From Nevskiaceae bacterium (GTDB lineage Bacteria > Pseudomonadota > Gammaproteobacteria > Steroidobacterales > Steroidobacteraceae): 64,000 nucleotides of DNA. The stretch lies in NCBI GenBank assembly GCA_024234075.1, contig JACKOV010000005.1, forward strand, positions 248,001 to 312,000, in the 5' to 3' direction. A program made the translations under genes and the position numbers. How positions within the stretch are numbered: the first letter of the stretch is position 1; each line of letters starts with the position of its first letter. Positions 8,162 through 18,123 of this stretch are shown here, one piece after another. The notes under the pieces are model-generated. The model had not been told where the DNA came from. It worked only from the letters and a program-made list of their open reading frames with translations, and ran no database searches.

Positions 8162-10813
8162 TTAGTTGAGGGGGACGGCAGGGTCGAAGGGGTTGTTGAA
8201 ATACTGGGCTCCAATGTCCAGCCATTCTGCAAGCAAGCGCAGTTCCGCCGGACTCAGGTAACCCGCGTGACTGCCACCCGCTCCGAAGCGACTGAAGAAG
8301 CGAGTCGAGCCACGCGCGTTGCCGGCGATGGCCGAAGGCGGTACAGGCACGGTTTGCTGCCGCGGCAGCCCCGTGACCGGATCCGTTCCGGCCAACACCA
8401 GAATATCCTGCAGGGCGCCCATGTTAACTTCCTGGGCGTTGTCGGTGAACAGGAGTTCGCGATAGGACTTGAACTGATCGGCATCCTCCTCCGAGGGGCC
8501 GTCCGACAGGTCCAGCTGGCCTGCCGGCACACGGACCGCGCCGGCATCGTCGGCCGGGCTGTGGCAGGCGGTGCAGACCACGCTGGTGTCGGGGATTCCG
8601 CCCACGGTGGCGGTACGCGGTGCCGACCACAGCGGGTGTATGTGCTGGGCGTAGTTGATCGTGATACGGCACAGCGGGTGCCAGCGGGTGCCACAATCCG
8701 GCGTGGTCGGCGAAGGCGTCGACAGGTCGGCATACCGCCAGGCAAACGACGGATCCTTGTCCCGACCCGAAGCGGCGGGCGTGGTCCAGACGTCGTCGAA
8801 CATGATATCGACCGAAGGCTGCATCGAGCTGCAGCGATCCGGGCCGGTCAGCTGGCAGCTCAGGCGGGCGCGGGTCTGCGCCATGGTCTCGCCTATTTGC
8901 GGTGCGAGGGTCGGGTCCGTGCCCGGGAAGCTGGCGCCGGCGGCACCGGCGTAGGCGGGCGCAAACAGGCCGGCACGGCCGTGGGCCCGGGGGTTCTCTG
9001 CGGCGCGGGTGTGGCAGCCGTTGCAGGCCAGCACTTCGCCGGCGCGGACCTGCAGCCAGTTGCGATGCATCGGCGTGTAGCGCTTGCCCTCGCCATCGAG
9101 CACCGAGATCTGGAACGCGACGTCGGCAGGTACCTTCATCCGCACCGATCCGTCGGGCTCGACCATCGCGTAGCCGAGGATCTCGCGCATGTAATTGGTC
9201 GCGCCGAAGGCCGAGCGATCGATGTCGAGTACTTCCCGGTCCGGCATGGAGACGGCTTTTTCGAGGCGTATGAAGCGCGCCGTGCGTTGCTCGGCGGTGC
9301 GTTGCGACGGATTGGCCACGGCCGCGATGCCCGGTACCGCCGTGTCCACGCCGTCGAAGTCGTAGACGCTCTTGATGTCGAGGACGCCGACACCTTCGGA
9401 AACGAGATCGGCATTGACGTCGACGCCGGGGATGCGATCGAGGATCACGACCGGCGCGCTGCGGGGCTGGGCGATCACGATGTCGGTGATCATCGTGCCC
9501 GGCTCGGGCGGCATCAGCGGCAGGAATGCGCTTTTCGCGGTGTCGTACATCCAGATGCTGTAGATCGGCGGCGCCAGCTGCACCGTGGGATCGCGCAGGA
9601 CTTCGTCGGTGCAGGCACGTTCCTGGCCGCCGATCTGCGCCCGGCAGGGTGTCCAGCTCACGGCGATGCGCCCGGAGCCATCCCATAGCGGGAAGGCGGC
9701 CGAAAAGCGTCCGCCGGGCGAGACTCCCGGGAGGGTACGCACGTCGTTGCCGGTCAGGGGAACCTGCGCCGGTCCGGTGAGACTCGCGCTCTCGAGCAGC
9801 GGCTGAGTGTTCTCCACGTAGTTCTTGGCGTCGATGAGTACCAGGTTGCCGCCGAGATCGGCATCGGTGTACGGCCTGATCAGCGCGAGGATCTTGCCGT
9901 CCGGCATTTCGCGCGGCTGGAAGAAGTGGATATCCGGGCTGTCGGGGCCGGTCTGGTGCGATACCGCGCCGTAGTGCAGCTGTACATCGCTGCCGTCCGG
10001 GTTGGCGGTATAGAGATGGATCGCACTGCGAGCGGGGGCGGTATCCCAGCGACTCCAGAGGATGCGGCCGTTCATCAGCACGGTCGGATCCATGTCGTGG
10101 CTCTGGCCGAAGGAGATCTGCCGGATGCCCGTGCCGTCGCTGTTCATCACGTGCAGGACGAACGCGGGTTCGCGGCGGTCCTCGGTCTGGGCTTCGAACT
10201 GCGGCTTGCCTTCGTCCAGCAATACGGCTTTCGCCTGCCGCTGGCGGGTCGAGGAGAAGACGATCCGGCCGTCCGGCAGGTAGTGGGGCGCGACGTCATG
10301 GCCTTCCTCGGCAATGATGTCGGAGGCGATCACCCGCCGGAGGGTGTCGCTGGCGAAGGCGTACTCCCAGACGTTCCAGGTCGGCTGGTCCTCTTCGTCG
10401 CCGTCCGGGACCATCGGGCCGCGCATCGCGAACGCGAGCCGGGTGCCGTCGGCCGATACGTCGAGATCGCGCACGTCCCACAGCCCCGTTTCGGTGATGC
10501 GCTCGGTGATGTTGCGCTCCGTGACGCTCGCGTCGGCACGGTTCTTCACGAAGACGTCGGCGTCGACCCGGAAGGTTCGCATGTCGCGCGCATCGTCCGT
10601 CACGGTATCGGGCAGCGTGCGCTTCACATAGGCGATCGGAAAGTCGATGGTGGCCGGATCGGCGCGCTGCCCGCTGCCGATGTCGATGTTGCCGTTGCTG
10701 GAACAGCCGGCGAGCAGCAGCGCACCGAGTGCAGCCGTGAGCACGCCACGCAGCGTTGCGGCGTACTCGTGGTACGCGCTCCTCGCGGGCGCACTCTCGT
10801 AAATCTGAATCAT
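8162..10813 (-). CDS. HzsA-related two-haem lipoprotein with beta-propeller region
   Basis: An 883-residue lipoprotein (lipobox LLAGC near residue 40). Residues ~90-430 look like a TolB-type propeller, with repeated DGRI/DGTR segments such as DVSADGTRLAF, DGRIVFSSTR and NGRILWSRWD. Two haem c attachment sites follow, CNGCH at residues 597-601 and CTACH at 747-751. This architecture matches proteins annotated as related to the alpha subunit of hydrazine synthase, but the organism is not expected to make hydrazine, so an unknown redox role is more likely. GAGGAG lies 8 bases before the ATG, and the upstream open frame is ignored. Confidence 0.8.
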   Translation of the reverse strand: MIQIYESAPARSAYHEYAATLRGVLTAALGALLLAGCSSNGNIDIGSGQRADPATIDFPIAYVKRTLPDTVTDDARDMRTFRVDADVFVKNRADASVTERNITERITETGLWDVRDLDVSADGTRLAFAMRGPMVPDGDEEDQPTWNVWEYAFASDTLRRVIASDIIAEEGHDVAPHYLPDGRIVFSSTRQRQAKAVLLDEGKPQFEAQTEDRREPAFVLHVMNSDGTGIRQISFGQSHDMDPTVLMNGRILWSRWDTAPARSAIHLYTANPDGSDVQLHYGAVSHQTGPDSPDIHFFQPREMPDGKILALIRPYTDADLGGNLVLIDAKNYVENTQPLLESASLTGPAQVPLTGNDVRTLPGVSPGGRFSAAFPLWDGSGRIAVSWTPCRAQIGGQERACTDEVLRDPTVQLAPPIYSIWMYDTAKSAFLPLMPPEPGTMITDIVIAQPRSAPVVILDRIPGVDVNADLVSEGVGVLDIKSVYDFDGVDTAVPGIAAVANPSQRTAEQRTARFIRLEKAVSMPDREVLDIDRSAFGATNYMREILGYAMVEPDGSVRMKVPADVAFQISVLDGEGKRYTPMHRNWLQVRAGEVLACNGCHTRAAENPRAHGRAGLFAPAYAGAAGASFPGTDPTLAPQIGETMAQTRARLSCQLTGPDRCSSMQPSVDIMFDDVWTTPAASGRDKDPSFAWRYADLSTPSPTTPDCGTRWHPLCRITINYAQHIHPLWSAPRTATVGGIPDTSVVCTACHSPADDAGAVRVPAGQLDLSDGPSEEDADQFKSYRELLFTDNAQEVNMGALQDILVLAGTDPVTGLPRQQTVPVPPSAIAGNARGSTRFFSRFGAGGSHAGYLSPAELRLLAEWLDIGAQYFNNPFDPAVPLN

Positions 10814-11178
10814 CAGCACTCCTCGAAACGTCGGGCGCGTGCAAGCGATACGCGCATGTAACGTAATGCCATCGTCGTGCAATCCGGTTCCATGATCTGC
10901 CGACGACGTCACAGCACTGCGACCTGCGAACGGGTTCCCTCGTAACCGCTTGCTTGCGGGATCGGAGGACCCTCGACTGGTCGCGGGTGCAGAGGTAGTT
11001 CCGTACGCCCGGAATCGATGTGACCGGCCTCGCAGTTTACGGCCGGCAGGGTAGCTGCATGACGTAATGGAGCACCCTGTCGGCATGCGGCGACGTTGGC
11101 GGGTTGAGACAAACCGGCGTCGCACTCCGTGCCCGCATAGTCGCTTCGCGCTTCGGCGATTGGAGGAGAGGGAGAACC
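10814..11178. other. divergent intergenic region, no gene seen
   Basis: A 365-base gap separates the divergent HzsA-like and cytochrome genes and must hold both promoters. Open frames cross it but show no ribosome site or recognisable protein. I see no clear sigma-70 pair, riboswitch or convincing inverted repeat. Confidence 0.5.
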
Positions 11179-12387
11179 ATGAGCGGACAACCCATTGACC
11201 GTCTCGTCACGGCTGCCGCGTCCGGACGGCGCCGGCGTCGTGCACTGACCACGGTTGCGCTCGCTGCGCTCGTCCTGGCGTCGTCCGCGACTCTGTTCGC
11301 CGGCCCGCGCGAGCAGGCCAAGCGGATCCACGATCGTATCGCCGGTGTCCCGCCGTCGGCCCAGGTGCTCGATCAGATGGAGGCCGATGTTGCCGCCGGC
11401 CGGCCGCTGGATGCAGCCAATCGCGCCCTGGAGTCGAGCGCGTTCTACAACGTCACGCTGAAGAACTTCGCCGCGCCGTGGACCAACCGCGAGCAGAGCG
11501 TGTTCGTGCCGCTCAACGACTATATGGCGACGGTCATCGGCATGGTCCGGGACGACGAGCCGTTCAATACCGTGCTCTCCGCGGACATCCTCTATACGGG
11601 GCAGGGCGTCGCCGGTGTCCCGGCCTACTCGCCCTCGAGCAACGCCCACTACGAGCAGCTCGAGCAGCGTGGCGCCGACCTCAAGGCGGTGCTGGTCAAG
11701 CAGCAGCAGTCCGCGCTCGCCGGTCTGCCGGCGACGGCGACCGCCGGCGTGGTGACGTCGCGGGCCGCGGCCGAGGCGTTCTTCGTGGCCGGCACGAACC
11801 GCGCGATGCTGCGTTTCACGCTGATGAACCACATGTGCCGCGACCTCGAGCAGCTCACCGACACGACGCTGCCGAGCGACCGGATCCGGCAGGACGTCAG
11901 CCGCTCGCCGGGCGGCGATGCGCGCATCTTCCTGAACAACTGCATCGGCTGCCACACGGGAATGGAGCCGCTTGCCCAGGCCTATGCCTACTACGACTAC
12001 GACGAGCAGCAGACGCGTCTCGTCTATACGGCCGGTCGCGTGCAGCCGAAGTACTTCAACAACGCCGACAACTTCAAGCCCGGATACGTGACGCCGGATG
12101 ATCGCTGGGACAACTACTGGCGGGCCGGCAACAACCAGTTGCTCGGCTGGGATCCGGCGCTGCCCGGGTCCGGCAACGGTGCCAAATCCATGGGCCAGGA
12201 ACTCGGCAACAGCGACGCGTTCGCGCAGTGCCAGGTCGAGAAGGTTTTCAAGGCGGTCTGCTTCCGCGCCCCGAGCAATGCCGGCGACCGCGCACGCGTG
12301 CAGACGATCAAGACCGCGTTCAAGGCGAGCAACTACAGCCTGAAACGGGTGTTTGCCGAAACCGCCGTCTATTGCATGGGCGACTGA
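11179..12387 (+). CDS. exported mono-haem cytochrome c-like protein
   Basis: A 402-residue protein with a twin-arginine-rich N-terminus (GRRRRRALT) and a hydrophobic signal at about residues 22-41. One haem c site, CIGCH, lies at residues 255-259 and is followed by TGMEPLAQ, whose Met could be the distal ligand. The C-terminal half is rich in Tyr/Asn/Trp, and a late FAQCQVEKVFKAVC segment resembles the C-terminal part of cytochrome-associated DUF families. GGAGAGGGAGAACC precedes the ATG. It is the first gene of a plus-strand run with the LamG and Tat-exported genes. Confidence 0.75.
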   Translation: MSGQPIDRLVTAAASGRRRRRALTTVALAALVLASSATLFAGPREQAKRIHDRIAGVPPSAQVLDQMEADVAAGRPLDAANRALESSAFYNVTLKNFAAPWTNREQSVFVPLNDYMATVIGMVRDDEPFNTVLSADILYTGQGVAGVPAYSPSSNAHYEQLEQRGADLKAVLVKQQQSALAGLPATATAGVVTSRAAAEAFFVAGTNRAMLRFTLMNHMCRDLEQLTDTTLPSDRIRQDVSRSPGGDARIFLNNCIGCHTGMEPLAQAYAYYDYDEQQTRLVYTAGRVQPKYFNNADNFKPGYVTPDDRWDNYWRAGNNQLLGWDPALPGSGNGAKSMGQELGNSDAFAQCQVEKVFKAVCFRAPSNAGDRARVQTIKTAFKASNYSLKRVFAETAVYCMGD

Positions 12388-12412
12388 CCGGGCTCAGGAG
12401 AGGCAACCGAAC

Positions 12413-14884
12413 ATGAACTCGATCATCGTGAAAAGCGCGCGTGCGCTCCGCCACGGCGCGGTCCTGGTCGCGCTCGCGACGTTGGCTGCATGTTCCGGCG
12501 GCGCGCCGACGGAAGATCGGCCGGTCACCCAGGCTCCGCCGGTGGCGGACTACACCGGACCGGCGCCGGCTACGGCCGACGTGCAGGCCTTCAGGATCAA
12601 CGTCTGGGAAAACCTCAAGTCGAGCAGCCGCTGCGGATCCTGTCACACGGCCGGTGGGCAGGCGCCGCACTTCGTGCGCACCGACGACGTTAACCTCGCC
12701 TACCAGGAGGCGGTGCAGTGGGTGAACCTCGCCCAGCCCGAGCAGTCGCGGTTGGTGACCAAGGTCGGAGAGGGCCATAACTGCTGGCTGTCGCAGAACT
12801 CCGCTTGTGCCGACACCATGACGGTCTGGGTGCGCAACTGGGCGGGCTCGGTGTCCAGCGGCGGCAAGCAGATCGCGCTCAAGGCCCCGCCGATCAAGGA
12901 CGTGGGCAGCAGCAAGACCTTCCCGGATGACCCGGCGCTGTTCAGCAGCACCGTCTATCCGCTGCTGCGCCAGCACTGTGCACGCTGCCACGCGTCCAAC
13001 GCCGCCACGCCCCAGGCCCCGTATTTCTCCGACGCGAATGTCGCGGCGGCGTACGCGGCGGCCCGCCCGAAGATCAACCTCGATTCGGTCGAGCTGTCGC
13101 GGCTGGTGGTGCGGCTCCGGCAGGAGTTCCACAACTGCTGGAACAACGATTGCGCCGGCAGTGCCAATCAGATGCAGGCCGCGATCAGGTCCTTCGCGGA
13201 CGGCATCCCGCTGACGGAGGTCGATCCGTCGCTGGTGCTGTCCAAGGCGCTGACACTCTACGACGGTACTGTCGCAGCCGGCGGCAATCGCTTTGAATCC
13301 AACGTGATCGCGCTCTGGGAGTTCAAGACGGGCATGGGTACGGTGGCGTTCGATACCAGCGGTGTCGAGCCGTCCGTCAACCTGAACTTCTCGGGCGACG
13401 TGACCTGGATGGGCGGCTGGGGCATCAACGTCGGTGCCGGCGGCAAGGCGCAGGCCTCCACCGCGTCGAGCAAGAAGCTGGCCGACATGATCAAGGCCAC
13501 CGGCGAATACACCATCGAGGCCTGGGCTGCGCCCGGCAACGTCGTCCAGGAAGATGCCTACATCGTCAGCTATTCGGGCGGCACGATGGCCCGCAACATG
13601 ACGCTTGCCCAGCGCGAGTACCAGTACCAGGCGCTGACCCGCAGCAGCACGACCGACTCCAACGGCGGTCCGGCGCTGTCGACGGCCGCGGCCGACCGCG
13701 ATGCGCAGGCGTCGCTGCAGCATGTCGTGGTCACCTACGATCCGGTGAATGGCCGGCGGATCTACGTCAACGGCAACTATACGGGTGACACCGATCGGGC
13801 CGGTGGCGGCTCGCTGGCCGACTGGGACGACAGTTTCGCGCTGGTGCTCGGCAACGAGACCTCGGGCAATCGCCCTTGGACGGGCGTGCTGCGGCTGGTG
13901 GCGATTCACAACCGTGCGCTGACCAATGCCCAGATCCAGCAGAACTTCGCGGCCGGGGTCGGTGAACGTTATTTCATGCTGTTCAACGTCAGCGAACTGG
14001 TCGATCTGCCGCAGAGCTACATCATGTTCGAGGCCAGTCAGTACGACAGCTACAGCTATCTTTTCGACAAGCCGACGTTCATCAATCTCGATCCGGCGGC
14101 GAGGCCCAGCAACATTCCGATCCGTGGCATGCGCCTCGGGGTTAACGGCACCGAAGTGCGTGTCGGCCAGGCCTATGTGCCGCTGGATCGCGCCGTCACG
14201 GAGTCGAACTACACCCCGGCCGACGGCCAGCGTCTGTCCGATGTCGGCACCGTGATCGCGCTGGAAAAAGGCCCGGAGAGCGACCTGTTCTTCCTGAGCT
14301 TCGAGCGTATCGGTGAGCGTACACACGCGCGGGTCGAGCCTGCGCCGGCCGCGCCGGCGCCGCCGGTGGACGCGACCGAGATCGCGGCCGACATCGGTTT
14401 GCGGACCTTCGAGGAGATCTACGCCACGATGTCCGCGGTGACGACCGTGCCGATGACTCACCCCGACGTCAGGGCCACCTATGAACTGGTGAGGCAGGCG
14501 ATGCCGGTCAAGGAAGTCGTCGAGGGCTTCGTTGCCTCGCAGCAGACCGGTGTTGCCCAGCTCGCGATCGAGTACTGCAACGCGCTGGTCGAAGATGCGG
14601 GGTTGCGTGCGGCCTATTTCCCGGGATTCAACTTCTCGGCATCGGCCAGCACGGCATTCGGCACTCCCGCGGCGCGCGATCAGGCGTTCAATCCGCTGCT
14701 CGATCGCATCCTCGGGGTCAATGTCGGTACACAGCCGAGCCGCGCCCAGGCGCGCGCCGAGCTGGATGCACTGGCTCAGCGGTTGACCTCCTGCGGTGCG
14801 GGATGTGCCGCCGATCGCACCCGCACGGTCGTCAAGGCGAGCTGTGCCGCGGTGCTGGGCAGCGCCGCCACGCTGCTGCAGTAA
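12413..14884 (+). CDS. two-haem LamG-domain lipoprotein
   Basis: An 823-residue lipoprotein (lipobox LAAC, Cys at about residue 27). It starts with two similar ~90-residue units, each carrying a haem c site (CGSCH at 74-78, CARCH at 189-193) and later an HNCW motif followed by a second Cys and a Met-containing helix. A LamG/concanavalin-like domain follows at about residues 300-450 (EYTIEAWAAPGN, RIYVNGNYTG), as in surface proteins that bind glycans. The rest is unassigned. AGGAGAGG sits upstream of the ATG. It is likely co-transcribed with the preceding cytochrome gene and the following Tat-exported protein. Confidence 0.8.
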   Translation: MNSIIVKSARALRHGAVLVALATLAACSGGAPTEDRPVTQAPPVADYTGPAPATADVQAFRINVWENLKSSSRCGSCHTAGGQAPHFVRTDDVNLAYQEAVQWVNLAQPEQSRLVTKVGEGHNCWLSQNSACADTMTVWVRNWAGSVSSGGKQIALKAPPIKDVGSSKTFPDDPALFSSTVYPLLRQHCARCHASNAATPQAPYFSDANVAAAYAAARPKINLDSVELSRLVVRLRQEFHNCWNNDCAGSANQMQAAIRSFADGIPLTEVDPSLVLSKALTLYDGTVAAGGNRFESNVIALWEFKTGMGTVAFDTSGVEPSVNLNFSGDVTWMGGWGINVGAGGKAQASTASSKKLADMIKATGEYTIEAWAAPGNVVQEDAYIVSYSGGTMARNMTLAQREYQYQALTRSSTTDSNGGPALSTAAADRDAQASLQHVVVTYDPVNGRRIYVNGNYTGDTDRAGGGSLADWDDSFALVLGNETSGNRPWTGVLRLVAIHNRALTNAQIQQNFAAGVGERYFMLFNVSELVDLPQSYIMFEASQYDSYSYLFDKPTFINLDPAARPSNIPIRGMRLGVNGTEVRVGQAYVPLDRAVTESNYTPADGQRLSDVGTVIALEKGPESDLFFLSFERIGERTHARVEPAPAAPAPPVDATEIAADIGLRTFEEIYATMSAVTTVPMTHPDVRATYELVRQAMPVKEVVEGFVASQQTGVAQLAIEYCNALVEDAGLRAAYFPGFNFSASASTAFGTPAARDQAFNPLLDRILGVNVGTQPSRAQARAELDALAQRLTSCGAGCAADRTRTVVKASCAAVLGSAATLLQ

Positions 14885-14904
14885 CAGGTTCGAGGGACAT
14901 CACC

Positions 14905-16536
14905 ATGCTGATCAGGAAGCCGACTCCCCGCAAACTCGCGCTCGACGAGCCGATCCTGCACCGCGACACGCACAAGCGTCCGGTGTCGCGACGCGACTTC
15001 ATCGCCCAGGGACTCCAGACTGGCGGCGTCACCCTGGCCGGTGCCTCGGTGTTCAGCCTGTTCGCGAATCCGCGTCTGGCGCAGGCGGCACTGTCGCCGG
15101 ACATACAGGCCCTGAAAGCGGCCTGCGGCTTCGCGGTGCAAGGTGCGGGCAAGATTCCGTTCATCGCCTTCGATCTCGCCGGCGGCGCGAACATGGCTGG
15201 GTCGAACGTCATGGTCGGCGGGCAGGGCGGTCAGCTGGACTTCCTGCAGGCGGCGGCTTACGCGAAGATGGGTTTGCCCGGCAACATGGTGCCCAACGCG
15301 CCGAATCCGCAGAGCCCGACCAACGATTTCGTCAACAACACGCTGGGGCTGGCGTTCCACTCGGATAGCGCTTTCCTGCGTGGCATCCTCTCCAAGGTGT
15401 CGGTGGCCACGGCCGCCAATATCAACGGTGCGGTGATTCCGGCGCGCTCGGAGAACGATACCGGCAACAATCCGCACAACCCGATGTTCGGCATATTCAG
15501 GGCCGGAGCGGACGGCTCGTTGTTGTCGTTGATCGGGTCCCGGTCTTCGGAATCCGGCGGCAACTCGGTCGCTCCGGTATCGATGCTCAATCCGTCGGCC
15601 ACGCCGACCAAGGTCGACCGGACCAGCGACGTGACCGGTCTGGTCGATACCGGCAAGCTCGTCGGGCTGCTCGATCAGAGCGACGCGGTGGCGGTGATGG
15701 AGGCGATCCAGCGCATTTCCGATCAGAAGCTCGCCAATACCGAGCCGAAGACGGTGACCCGCGACGAGGTGGTCAAGGAGCTGGTGCGCTGCAACTACGT
15801 CAAGGCGGCCGATCTGACCGATCGTTTCGGCAACCCCAGCTCGCTGAACCCGGAGCTCGATCCTTTCATCCTCGAAGGTGCGCCGGGGGCATCCGACCCG
15901 ATTTTCTCCCGGGCGGAGTTCACCGGCGATGCCGAGTTCCGCAAGACCGCGGCAGTGATGAAGCTGGTGCTCGAGGGCTACGCGGGCGCGGGCACGATCA
16001 CCATGGGCGGCTACGACTACCACGGGCAGGGCCGTGCCACCGGCGAGCTGCGCGATTTCCGCGCTGGTCGCTGCATGGGTGCCTGTCTCGAGTATGCCGC
16101 GCGCAAGGGTGTGCCGCTGATGCTGTACGTGTTCAGCGATGGCTCGGTGTCTTCGGGCACGGAGGCCGACAACACGGTCGACGGGCGCGGCAAGTTCATG
16201 TGGACCAGCGACAACCAGTCGACCGCGGCGTCGTTTTTCCTGGTCTACAACCCCGGCAGCCGACCGACCTTGTTCTCCGGCGACAGTGTGCCGGCGGCCC
16301 GTCACCAGCAGCTTGGCTATTTCCGGGCCGACGGCTCGGTGGAAACCGCCGGCTCGCCGGCGGCGAACAACGTCAACCTGCTGGTCGAGACCGTGGTGCT
16401 CAATTACATGGCACTGCACGGCGAGCAGGGATTGTTCTCGACGGCGAACTACTTTCCGAGCCATGGTCTCGGCAGTGTCGCACTGCGCGACAGCCTCACG
16501 GCCTTCAATCCGATCGTCAACGGCACGATCGGCTGA
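14905..16536 (+). CDS. Tat-exported protein of the cytochrome/LamG cluster, function unknown
   Basis: A 543-residue protein with a twin-arginine signal (SRRDFIAQG at residues 27-35, then a hydrophobic stretch ending near LAQAAL). The FIAFDLAGGANMAGSN and MGGYDYHGQGR segments recall the DUF1501/alkaline-phosphatase-like exported proteins that planctomycetes and others encode beside cytochrome-domain proteins. I regard that relation as plausible only. His/Asp clusters such as YDYHGQG could bind metal. It starts 20 bases after the LamG gene and probably depends on folding in the cytoplasm before export, hence the Tat signal. Confidence 0.7.
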   Translation: MLIRKPTPRKLALDEPILHRDTHKRPVSRRDFIAQGLQTGGVTLAGASVFSLFANPRLAQAALSPDIQALKAACGFAVQGAGKIPFIAFDLAGGANMAGSNVMVGGQGGQLDFLQAAAYAKMGLPGNMVPNAPNPQSPTNDFVNNTLGLAFHSDSAFLRGILSKVSVATAANINGAVIPARSENDTGNNPHNPMFGIFRAGADGSLLSLIGSRSSESGGNSVAPVSMLNPSATPTKVDRTSDVTGLVDTGKLVGLLDQSDAVAVMEAIQRISDQKLANTEPKTVTRDEVVKELVRCNYVKAADLTDRFGNPSSLNPELDPFILEGAPGASDPIFSRAEFTGDAEFRKTAAVMKLVLEGYAGAGTITMGGYDYHGQGRATGELRDFRAGRCMGACLEYAARKGVPLMLYVFSDGSVSSGTEADNTVDGRGKFMWTSDNQSTAASFFLVYNPGSRPTLFSGDSVPAARHQQLGYFRADGSVETAGSPAANNVNLLVETVVLNYMALHGEQGLFSTANYFPSHGLGSVALRDSLTAFNPIVNGTIG

Positions 16537-16607
16537 ACGGAAACTGCAGCGGGCGGCGGCAGCGGACGTCGCTGCCTGGGGCAGTGTCCGGGTACAGTAG
16601 CGGCCTG

Positions 16608-18008
16608 ATGGCCGTTCCTGCCTCCGATACCGCTGCGGTCTCCGTGCCGCCCGCCGCCGCACTGCGCTGCCCGCAGTGCCTCGGCGACGCGCGTCTGGAG
16701 CGCGCGGGCGATGGTTGGCATTGCAGCCGGTGCCTGACGACCTATCCGCGGCTCGGTGGCCTGCTCTGGCTGCTGCCGGCGCCGCAGGCGCGGATCGTCG
16801 AATGGCGGCAGCGTTTCCGGTTGCTCGAGAACGAGCTGCAGGCGGGGCGGCAGGCGCTCGAGTCGCAACTCGCCGCGCCGGGGCTGGCTGCGCCAACCCG
16901 TCGGCGACTCGAACGGCTGCGCGACGGACAGGCTGCCCAGCTCGACGAACTGCGCGCCTTGCTGGCGCCGCTCGAACCCGAGGCGTCGATTGCCCGTCTC
17001 GAGACTTTGCTGGCGCTGCGCACCCGCACGCCGCTGACCCAGGATTTCAGTTCCTACTACGTCAATGTCCATCGCGACTGGGTCTGGGGCGAGGCGGAGA
17101 ACCAGGCTTCGCTGCGGCTGGTGCAGGACCTGCTGCAGGGCACGGCGCCCGGTCGACTGCTGGTCGCCGGCGCCGGTGCCGGCCGCCTGGCCTACGATGT
17201 CCATCAGACGCTGCAGCCGGAGTTGACGCTCGGTCTGGACATCAACCCGTTGCTGGCCTGGGTTGCGGCACGCGTCAGCGCCGGTGAAGAGGTCGATCTT
17301 CACGAGTTTCCGGTGGCGCCGCGGCAGGGTGGGGATGTCGCACTCGCCCGGCGGCTGCGTGCCCCGGCGGCGGCGCGCGCCGGCCTCGGGTTCGTGATCG
17401 GCGATGCACTGCGGGCGCCGTTGCTGGACGGCTGGTTCGATACCGTGCTGACACCCTGGTTCGTCGACATCGTGCCGCAGCCGTTCGCCCAGGTGGCGGC
17501 GCAGCTTGCCGCGCGACTGCGCGGCGGCGGAATCTGGGTCAACTTCGGTTCGTTGAGTTTCAACCAGCGCGATCCGGCGCTCTGTCATGGTCCCGAAGAA
17601 GTGCTGGCCCTGCTCGAGGGCGCCGGATTCGAGGTGCTGTGCGTGCACGAGCGCGAACTGCCCTACCTGCAGAGCCCGGCCAGCCGGCACGGCCGCATCG
17701 AACGGGTGTTCGGCTTCGCCGCGAGACTGCGGGCCATGGCGGCTGCACCGGCGGTGCTCGACAATCTGCCGGACTGGCTGGCGGATGCCGCCTTGCCGGT
17801 CCCGCAGCTGGCCTATTTCCAGACCCAGGCCCTGGCCAACCGCATCTTCGCGTTCACGATGGCGCTGATCGACGGCCGGCGCAGCATCCGACAGATCGCC
17901 GCCTATCTGGTCGAACAGAAACTGCTGCTGCCGCACGAGGCCGAGGGTGCCGTGCGCAGCTTCCTGGTGGCGCTGTACGAGGAAAGCCAGCGTCGGGCAC
18001 GATTCTGA
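16608..18008 (+). CDS. zinc-ribbon plus N2227-like SAM methyltransferase
   Basis: A 466-residue cytoplasmic protein. The N-terminus has a zinc ribbon (CPQC and CSRC, residues ~23-44). A helical region follows at about 60-135. A class I methyltransferase domain then carries the SAM loop VAGAGAGRLAYDV and, before it, SSYYVNVHRDWVWGE, which resemble the N2227/carnosine N-methyltransferase family. The C-terminal ~90 residues (RSIRQIAAYLVEQ) look like a winged-helix or PqqD-like binding unit. The substrate may be a peptide rather than carnosine, which is inferred from the ribbon and the C-terminal domain. The frame is open upstream; this ATG follows the previous stop by about 70 bases. Confidence 0.72.
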   Translation: MAVPASDTAAVSVPPAAALRCPQCLGDARLERAGDGWHCSRCLTTYPRLGGLLWLLPAPQARIVEWRQRFRLLENELQAGRQALESQLAAPGLAAPTRRRLERLRDGQAAQLDELRALLAPLEPEASIARLETLLALRTRTPLTQDFSSYYVNVHRDWVWGEAENQASLRLVQDLLQGTAPGRLLVAGAGAGRLAYDVHQTLQPELTLGLDINPLLAWVAARVSAGEEVDLHEFPVAPRQGGDVALARRLRAPAAARAGLGFVIGDALRAPLLDGWFDTVLTPWFVDIVPQPFAQVAAQLAARLRGGGIWVNFGSLSFNQRDPALCHGPEEVLALLEGAGFEVLCVHERELPYLQSPASRHGRIERVFGFAARLRAMAAAPAVLDNLPDWLADAALPVPQLAYFQTQALANRIFAFTMALIDGRRSIRQIAAYLVEQKLLLPHEAEGAVRSFLVALYEESQRRARF

Positions 18009-18123
18009 CCCGGTTGGCACCGTCTACGGATGCCGGCGTCGCGGCCTGCCGACAGTCGTGACCACGGGTGCGCGAATCTGTGACGCAGACGACACAGTGT
18101 TCGTCAATAGGCGCCTCCGTTCG

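Noticed and set aside
8057..9688. 543-codon plus-strand frame across the HzsA-like gene
   Set aside because: It is antisense to the haem lipoprotein and runs across its 3' border, with no signal or motif.
8162..10813. Evidence for anammox-type hydrazine synthesis
   Set aside because: Only an HzsA-like protein is present; no HzsB/C, hydrazine dehydrogenase or related genes, and the two haem sites alone do not show this activity.
12320..14461. 713-codon minus-strand frame opposite the LamG gene
   Set aside because: Antisense to a lipoprotein with haem motifs and LamG; His/Arg/Gly-rich shadow with no domain.
14776..16896. 706-codon minus-strand frame opposite the Tat-exported protein
   Set aside because: Shadow of two plus-strand genes; it crosses gene borders and has no recognisable protein features.
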